Of a DNA stretch of 64,000 nucleotides, positions 56,594 to 64,000 are shown in pieces. The position numbers and the translations under genes are program-made. Source of the stretch: Metellina segmentata (lineage: Eukaryota > Arthropoda > Arachnida > Araneae > Tetragnathidae); NCBI GenBank assembly GCA_947359465.1, contig OX375881.1:73927914-73991913 (forward strand), written 5' to 3'. Within the stretch, counting starts at the first letter, position 1; every line of letters starts with the position of its first letter. A model generated the notes under the pieces. The model was not told the DNA's origin. It searched no databases and was given only the letters and a program-made list of their open reading frames with translations.

Positions 56594-58320
56594 AGTATTG
56601 GCTTTGGATAGTAGGGGGAACGGACATTGCGTGGATGGTCACGAAGTCATGTGCAATGAAAATAAATATTTTGGAGTGTAGGTGATATTCGGGTCGATAG
56701 CTTTATCGAAAATTCCTTGGCAATTTGATATTCAACCAGGATTCTGGACAGCAACTTAAATTCCGAGACAGTCTGGGATGTGGTTGGCAACCCTAACCAC
56801 AACCTGCGATTGACCCACTGGTCAAATACTAGATATAGGCTCATTTTTTTATATTTAATTTTCCCCACTAACAATTGCCCATTTCTTATTAATCACCATG
56901 AAATATTTACCTTCAAATTGCAATCAGTTTACCACAGAACTCAGTAACTGGCCAGTCTGGTCAATTACTGGAAAACAAGCAGATTTGTACTACCAGTGGA
57001 TGGACTATAATGTTCATAAATTAAAATTATGTGAGATGTGAAAAACTACTGTACAGGAAAATATATCTATATATGTGTTGACCTAAAAACAAACTTTAGT
57101 TCAAAATAATAAATAGAATTTAGATAAATTAAAATCGAGACATCACCCCTCAAATTAAATTCACTCGGATTGCATAGATCCCTATTTGACAACTCGTTTT
57201 TATTTTATCCATAAAGAGATAATTGAACAACAAATTGGTTACTATTTATTTCAATTCATTGGCTGAAAGAATATCAGTGAAATCGACTAGTTTGCTTATT
57301 TAAATGAGGAAATGGCCAACTTGCTGTGTGTGTGTGGTTCACCTTATTACTCCAGCTATTTTATATATGCTATCAGTCAAATAATAATTTACCTAAATTA
57401 AAAACATTTTCAAAATTTATTTGAAATCATCAAGTAATATAATTATTTTGAACATAGGGATCCATAAACACAAATTAAAAAGTTTCATTTGAGATGCAGC
57501 TGTTTTTAAAATAAATGTTAAGGCTTCAGCCATAAAAATAGTGACACAGAAAGTTCATCAAATACATCTTTATGTATCCATGTTGATATTTTCTTAATGT
57601 AAAGTATCTAAAATAAACAAAATGGACGTATCAATTCTGAAGTTATCAATTACTGAGTAGAAGTAAACTTAAAAGCCTATAGTACCTACAACTTGGAATA
57701 AAATCTAATTGAATGTTCTTTTTAAATTTTTATTTAAAATAATTTGTTCCTATGCTAAATTGTAATTTTCACTTTGTATAAAAAAATTAATACTTTTTTA
57801 TACTAGACTAAATTTTGCAGCTAACATTTCTTTATTTATGGACAAATGTCTTATAATATTTAGAAGGATTTTTTTTAGTTTGATGTTACGTGTGTTTCAT
57901 AAATATAAAAACTTATTTATTCATAAGTAAAAGTGCTGTATATTAATGCATTAAACTAAACTGATTTTAATTTAATATGCATAATTTTCAGTATATTTCG
58001 AAATTTTATTTTGCTTGACAAGTTTCTATTGAAACTTTTATGAAAAAATAAAAGATGTTAACATTTCATGATTGTAAGCATGCTTAAAATTTCATGCATT
58101 TTGTAAAAATTTAATCACATCAGTAAATTATAATGCCTAGACAAATTTTAAAATCATTTGTATGCCTATTGTAGTTAAAATAAACTTAAATTTTAAACTG
58201 ACTTAATTTTTTCTTTTGGAAATCTCTTTAATTATAGTTTTATGACTTAGTTTATCTTTCTATTTAAAATTAAAAATCAAGTTGTGTATTTGACAGTATT
58301 TTTAAATAGCAAAAAATATA
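56594..58320. other. AT-rich, no gene recognised
   Basis: The minus-strand frame 56647-56874 has no known similarity. Nothing else seen. Confidence 0.45.
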
Positions 58321-59793
58321 TATATATATGCATCATTCATGGGTAATATTGTAATAAAAATATCAATTTTACACTTTAAAAATTTGGAGAAAAAGCACTG
58401 TTGCCTAGAATTGAATTCAAAGAATAAATTCTAATATTTCTTCATGCCATCTCGAGATTCTGAAAAAACTTAACATTTCTTTAAATATTGACCCATTTGC
58501 TTTTTATAAAATTGAAAATGCAAGGTGACAGAGAAAGAACACGTCATAAAAGTGATCGTTCACTGAAACATTTTCAGATAAATTCATAAATAAAATTAGT
58601 TTGTGGTTTTTTTTTTCTTGCATTGTGGTGATATATATAAAAAAAATCATTTGGCTTTAATCTTTCTTATTTCGTGACATTCTATTAATTCTTTAAAAAT
58701 TGCTTGTAGTCGTAAGGGAACAGCATTCAAAAAATAATTATTTTTCATCAGTTAGTGATAAATCAGTTTGGAATATCACTTAATTTGTACATTTATCCCA
58801 ATCTATAGAGCAGTATGTGATAAACCACTTTTAAAAAATCGTAGCAAAAATAAGGTAAGAAAAGGTCATCCGGCAAAGTTAACTCAACACAATCAGATTT
58901 ATAGTTAAAAAATTTCAAAAATTCATGTTCGAGTGCTATTATTCTTCAATGTCATCTGAAACTGTTCGACAAGTGCTCAGATCTGCTGGATTAAATGGGC
59001 AATGCCCAAGTAAATTTTCGCAAATGCAAAAAATAGAAAGCTTAGGCTTTTCTTCGCAAGATAAATAATCATGAGCCCGGAACATATTGGAATCAGGTCT
59101 TATTTGCAGTTGAAAGCAAATTTTACATTTTTGATTCCGATGGGCGTATAATTATATCAAGAGAAACAGAGTATTATAATTATATGAAAGTGAGAAACTT
59201 AATTGGAACAATAAAGCATGGCGGTGGAGGCGTCCTTGTGTGGGGGTTCAATATCAGGACTAGGTAATTTGGTACTGATGGCATAATGAAATATGCTCTT
59301 TAATTCAATATTTTTAAAGATAATTAAAATTCTCAGCACAAAATTTAAGTATTGGTTCCCTGGTGTCTATTATTATCCACAAGTTCTGGAAACCACCTCA
59401 GTCACTGGATTTAAATCCAATAGAACATATTTGGAAAGAACTGGTTGTTAGAGTACAAAGACACGTCATTAAAACGAAAAGCGAAATAAAAATTAATGAT
59501 TGAAAAATGGAGAAAAATTGCAGAAATTACTAAAAAACTAGTTAACTCTACTCCTAGATGTTTAAAAGCTGTTGTGGATGCTTATAGGATATCATATTAA
59601 GCACTAATTTACCAAAATATTCCAATATTGACCAATATGTAAGGATTTTTTGTTATTGATTTCCAAAAAAAATTATTTATGTAGTCTTGTTTAGAACAAG
59701 TTATAGATATTGAAATATTAATTTTTAATAATGGATAGAGCGGTATTTCATTCAAATTCGTAAGAGTAGAAACATTTTGGGAACCACTGTATT
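58320..59793 (+). mobile_element. Tc1-like element, degenerate
   Basis: The right end reversed reads CAGTGGTTCCCAAAATGTTT (59793), close to the CAGTAGCTCCCAAAAGATGT end of the 29.2-kb copy. The left part (from about 58377) matches that copy internally. The left terminus itself is not clear. Confidence 0.65.
58945..59600 (+). pseudogene. Tc1-like transposase remnant
   Basis: MSSETVRQVLRSAGLNGQCP (about 58950) is followed by PEHIGIRSYLQLKANFTFLI in one frame, or ESKFYIFDSDGRI in another (about 59115-59145), SRETEYYNYMKVRNLIGTIK with HGGGGVLVWG (59158-59243), KPPQSLDLNPIEHIWKELVV (about 59390-59450), and RVQRHVIKTKSEIKIND. The DLNPIEHIW block with the third acidic residue region is clear. Several frameshifts and stops. 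Confidence 0.8.
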
Positions 59794-61834
59794 TAGCATA
59801 AGTAAAGATGCATTTAAGGGCAGACTAGTGCAATAGAATATACATATTTAGCATAAGTAGAGAAGCATTTTAGGGTAGACAAAATTTGCTTTCAAGCCAA
59901 TTGTGAATATGCACCAGTCAAGTATTTAATGCACAAATGTTTGTCTACAAAACATAACATTGAAGGCACTATACAACAGGATTGGAACAGATAAAAATAA
60001 CGAGATAAACGCTAGAGAAAAATAACAAATTGTATTTCTAACAGTATACTCTAATACTGAGAGCCGAAGGCTGTAAAAAAATAAATTGTAACATTTTCAC
60101 TTTATGTTAAAAATACTTTTTTCCTGAGAAATATTTAGAAAACCCTCAATTCCTTTTTTAATTGAAGCATTTCTCTAAATTCCAACTTTCCTCTGTTCAA
60201 TTAATGCTGTGGTAGCCCACTTGCATGAGGGTTTACTTCATAGAGACTTGCACGCAGGCGACTCCTTTCTATGGCACATAGAAAATATGTGAATGGCTAT
60301 GGCACATAGTTACTTATTCCCTAAATTGAGTATGTTGTCAAATATCCAACTATCCAAAATCTTTCTGAAGCTCATTTTGTGTAATCTTATTCTATCATTT
60401 TTTTCCTATCATTTACCATGATATAATGGAAACCACTATGACTACAGTAAAGGCAGATGGAAATATTGGAATATTGTTTTACTATCTGGTATTCCTTTTA
60501 ATTTATCAAATGTTCATATTTTGCTTTTCCTAAATTGAAATTTTCAGACAAATTTAATTTCCTAGTTAATGTAGTTCATGTATACTAACTTGTCATAAAA
60601 AAAAAACCTCCAAACGTTTTATACCAAGCTCCATCAGGAGTGAAGCTTTGAAAGATTTGCACTGAGCTAGTTTAGTATCATTTAAATACTACAAATTTAG
60701 TTTTGATCCAAGACCTAAAATCAAGTGTTTACATTGAATTTGATAAACTGTAGGATTTCAACTTTGCGTTAGTTTTTCTGCCCTGATGTAAGCTGATGTC
60801 ATCTTTTAAAGTAGTTAATTCAACTTAAGCAGAGATACCAAACTGCGATAGAAGTTTTCAGTAGTATCAAAGGAAAAAAAATCTGTAGTTTTAAGAATTT
60901 TTCAGTAGTCAAGTAACAATTTAAGAAGTCTGCTTATTAAAGCCAATTTCTTAAATTTTCTTTAGTAACGCACATATACGATTCAAATATTTAATAATTT
61001 GAAACATATGCCAACACATTTTAATTATAATTAGTTAGGTCTATCAGACATGAAAACACATTTATAGAACCAATTATTGTGTATGAAAGAGTTATATATA
61101 AAAAAAACATTTAATGACTAAATTTAAGCACTCTCACCATTTAGCAAAAAAATATAATAATGAAAAAATAGGGAAAAAAGTAAACTGATGTGTTGTGAAA
61201 AATAAATAAATTGAATTTTTCCCATAGAAAAAATCATCGATTCCATAGTTTCCCGATTCACTTCTGTAGAAACTACGGAGAATCCGTAGTAGTTGGCATC
61301 TCTGCTAAGTTTCAAAAGTACTGAAAAATTGTCAGAAAATTGAAAAATTCTAATTTAATATAAGTTTAGTAAACAAACACTAAGGATAACAATGCTCATT
61401 TTAATTCATTGTTTTATTAATTTATAAAAGTATAATTTACAAAACTAGGATTTTAATACTAATTTTTAAAAGAGTCAAAGCAATACAATCAATGGTATTA
61501 ATTTTGTTCACAATTAATTTGCATACAAATAACTTTACATGTAAAAATTCAGATATCTTAACTCTCGTATAAGATAGTAAAAGGTCACAATTCGTATCTT
61601 AATTCAAAGATTAATCAAAAGGAAGAAAAATAATTTCATATTCTCCTTTACATGGGAATTGAAATAGTATCTCCTAAAACAGTATGTCAAGGGTAAGTCT
61701 TGTCAAGAAATATATCTCATCTTTGTAAAATTTGTACAATACAAATAAAAAATAAAACAATTGCTTTATATTTTTTTTGTATAAATCTCATTTTCGACCA
61801 TTTAAAGTACAAAATAGTCATTCACACAGCTAAC
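59794..61834. other. AT-rich intergenic sequence, nothing recognised
   Basis: No coding frame or repeat end seen. The frame 61124-61315 on the minus strand is unrecognised. Confidence 0.5.
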
Positions 61835-62014
61835 TAGGGTGGAGTGGTAGCAAACGGGACAGAGGCACCAGGGCGTTTTTTTTGCCGCCAAACGAAAATG
61901 GTGGTGTTAATAGTCTTCAGTTCTAAACAGGGTTGCCTTAACAACAGTATTAATTGAAGGTTGTCACTTAAGCGAGAAATCATACACTGTCCCGTTTGCT
62001 ACCACTGCACCCTA
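61835..62014. mobile_element. 180-bp MITE with TA flanks
   Basis: Ends: GGGTGGAGTGGTAGCAAACG then GGACAG (61837) and, reversed from 62012, GGGTGCAGTGGTAGCAAACG then GGACAG. One mismatch in 26 bp. TA on both sides. Probably Tc1/mariner-type and rather young. Confidence 0.85.
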
Positions 62015-62066
62015 ACTAATGTTCTCAAAGTTAGGTCAACATAATAGGTAACAAAGTACAATATTT

Positions 62067-62143
62067 CTGTGCTCAGATGGCAAAATGTTATAAGTCACTT
62101 TTACCAAAAAATTTACTTGTAACATCTTGCGATCTGAGCACAG
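62067..62143. ncRNA. miRNA-precursor-like hairpin (candidate)
   Basis: The 5' arm CTGTGCTCAGATGGCAAAAT then GTTATAAGT pairs with the 3' arm ACTTGTAACATCTTGCGATC then TGAGCACAG. That is 29 positions with two mismatches and one G-U, and a loop of about 19 nt. Length, loop size and even stem fit a pre-miRNA. I do not recognise the mature sequence, and the strand is unknown because both strands fold. It could instead be a short palindromic MITE. Confidence 0.4.
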
Positions 62144-63465
62144 ATTTAATAAGCTCTTCACTACTCGCTTGTTGTAAAGGTAACAGTATGTAATAAAATC
62201 CAGTAATTGATCAAATGTCAAAGTTGGAATTATGTAGAACACAACATCCTTTGTTTAGTAACATTTTGGCACTTGAATCACATCAAACGGTTAACAAACA
62301 AGGTATTTAAACTACAGTGAAAGGTTCCTCTTAAAAGGAAGATCTAATATAAAAAAATTATGTTCATAGCTCTAGTAATCAGCATTGGTTTTTACCACTA
62401 TCAAGAAAGAACATGTAAAACAGGACACCTTGAATCTTCAAACATGAAAAGGTTGTTTGAAACCTTGATCATAAATTTATGAAGTCAAATACAAAAGGTT
62501 ACAACTGGAATTAAAAATGTGCTTAACTTGCCAGGACAAATTAAAATTTAATACTCGAAAGAATAAAACACTTGAAGATAGATCTTTGAAGTTTTAGCTA
62601 AACTGCTTTATCTCAATCATTTGAACTGACAGTGCAGCGAGATATAAAATCTTGAATTGAAAAAGTTGATTTTTGCAACTTTTCGAGAACCAACCAGTTT
62701 TGCTACAAAAGCATTTTTGTAAACAAATGCGAGAGCTGATAGTTATTTTAAGAATTCTAGTCAGAAATACAACTACATTGTACAGAAATTAATATAAAAA
62801 TCGATTTTAAAGTTACGAGTTATAAGAGCATGTTATATTGAATTGATAAAACTTTCACGTATCTTCTGAACTAAATCATAGATATTTAAGCAACCAACTT
62901 TAAGGTAATACAAATAATAATTGCAGAATTAAATTGAGTTATAATCTAAATAGACAAATGGCTATTAAACTATTAAAAAAATACAATCAATTCCAAATGC
63001 CTCATTAAATACTTTGAAGTACTTTTTGATAACTTATTGTTAAGTTCACCAAAAATCAGGAATGGAGATTTTTAATTGACTAAAGCAATAAGAATAAATT
63101 AGCTTCTGAAAATGATTTATTTGAATGTTAGACCTGAGATTATGTTAGAAAACTCATACAAGCGATGAGCAAGATTCATTTTATCCCACTGAAATGCACA
63201 TATCTAGGTGACAATGAGTTTCGATATTATAAACATGAAGAAAAACATTCATATTTACATACACATGCCTAAAATAAATACAATTTATGATAAAAATGCT
63301 AAAATAACTTGTATTTCAAGTTTCAGTGCATGCAATGTGGCTTTTCAAAACAGATGAACAACTCACGCTTCTTAGCAATGAAAAACAGTTATGGGGGAAA
63401 ATGAAATAACTTAAAGTTATGGGTTGATGTAACTGGTTGATGTGTTCGATGATGACATAACAAAA
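62144..63465. other. 3' flank or 3' UTR of the zinc-finger gene
   Basis: AT-rich sequence downstream of the minus-strand zinc-finger stop. An AATAAA on the minus strand occurs near 63116, among others. No coding frame seen. Confidence 0.4.
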
Positions 63466-64000
63466 TCAATCTTTTTTAATGTCAATTTTGCCCTTGGCAG
63501 TTAAAAGCTTACCGTGCTTGATGCTAAGATGCCTCTTATATGTGTTTCTGGTCTTGAAATGTGTATCACAATCCGAGCACTTGTAAGGAGTTTCACCAGT
63601 ATGATTCCTCATATGGTCTTTGAAATGACTTGGGTGTCGGAAAACACGATTACAGGATGGTTCCGAGCACTGGAAGCGAGTAATTTCATTATGAATTGTC
63701 ATGTGGTAATTCAAACTGTGTCGACGGGTGAATTGCCGACGACAGACGGTACAAGTATGAGGTTTGATGCCAGCATGGCTACGATAATGATGTATCAAAC
63801 TAGCTTGTGCTGTGAATTGTTTGTCCGTACAGAGCTTGCATTTATAGCCCCCTTTCTTTTTCTTTTGGGCCCGCACTTCAGCTATCAACTTATCACAGAA
63901 AGCTTTGCTTATCTTCACCAGATTCTCAGAGTTTTCTGAATTGTTATAGTTGAGGACCCTGGGATTTCTTGGCACACGAAGAACACCAGAAGAAATGAAT
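63466..64000 (-). CDS. C2H2 zinc-finger protein, 3'-terminal exon (partial)
   Basis: The frame is open from the right window edge (FISSGVLRVPRNPRV...) to TGA at 63466. There is no in-frame ATG upstream inside the window, so the start lies beyond 64000. Counting from VPRNPRV as 1, C2H2 fingers lie at about 46-67 (C-x2-C-x13-H-x3-H), 75-95, 103-125 (C-x4-C) and 133-154 (H-x4-H). Linkers are AGIKPH, NEITRF and TGETPY; only the last is near canonical TGEKPY. Before the fingers is a basic KKKKGG stretch. It is likely a nuclear DNA-binding protein. The specific family is not recognised. No lesion is seen. Confidence 0.85.
   Translation of the reverse strand, partial: FISSGVLRVPRNPRVLNYNNSENSENLVKISKAFCDKLIAEVRAQKKKKGGYKCKLCTDKQFTAQASLIHHYRSHAGIKPHTCTVCRRQFTRRHSLNYHMTIHNEITRFQCSEPSCNRVFRHPSHFKDHMRNHTGETPYKCSDCDTHFKTRNTYKRHLSIKHGKLLTAKGKIDIKKD

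Noticed and set aside
63514..63939. 141-codon plus-strand frame
   Set aside because: It is the antisense shadow of the C2H2 zinc-finger exon.
1..64000. CRISPR arrays, bacterial operons or integrated viral genes
   Set aside because: No spaced direct repeats, no dense coding, and no viral polymerase, capsid or envelope motif; all RT sequences are non-LTR type.

Overview
The window is AT-rich animal nuclear DNA: spliced genes with GT-AG introns, tRNA-derived SINEs, Jockey-, CR1- and R1/I-like retrotransposon pieces, and many classes of DNA transposon. This mix fits an arthropod. A spider or another chelicerate is my guess, at low confidence. No bacterial, organellar or viral gene set was seen, and there is no CRISPR array.

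Two host genes are supported. The first, on the minus strand, covers about 22158 down to 1611. It is a regulator-of-microtubule-dynamics gene (RMDN1/FAM82B-like), which I rebuilt exon by exon from reading frame and splice sites. It starts with a basic, hydrophobic N-terminus that looks like a mitochondrial presequence, continues into a TPR-like helical body, and ends in KTS-stop. One micro-exon of about 19 nt is not located. The second gene enters at the right edge (63466 to beyond 64000, minus strand). It is the last exon of a C2H2 zinc-finger protein with four fingers.

The RMDN introns are crowded with mobile DNA: a mariner carrying a nested hAT (3701-7769), a deleted Tc1 (9277-10172), a 499-bp Helitron (12274-12772), a hAT-like element (13792-14953), an interlocked Helitron/pogo complex (16336-17640), a deleted Ginger-type element (18943-20071) and a SINE (20855-21030).

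From 22.2 to 63.4 kb I recognise almost no host coding sequence. It holds a dead hAT (about 23.9-24.9 kb), a 144-bp tandem array (25.76-26.8 kb), an R1/I-like retrotransposon body (29.8-31.65 kb), many SINEs, a TTAA MITE (34.87-35.55 kb), Tc1 and pogo debris (38.9-40.2 kb), a 5'-truncated Jockey (40.76-41.42 kb), an R1/I-like C-terminal piece, a CR1-like 3' end (46.0-46.9 kb), a hAT inserted in a SINE (47.26-48.10 kb), and a three-layer nest at 48.70-54.31 kb (piggyBac containing a near-complete Jockey containing a TTAA MITE). Two further Tc1 copies follow (55.38-56.59 kb and about 58.32-59.79 kb).

Four items most deserve a second look. They are a 57-bp perfect inverted repeat 9.4 kb apart, a tandem duplication joined by a 26-nt piece of the neighbouring Tc1, a 77-nt miRNA-like hairpin at 62067-62143, and overlapping Helitron and pogo termini. 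I found no coherent new multi-gene system. All alignments were done by eye, so boundaries may be off by a few bases.
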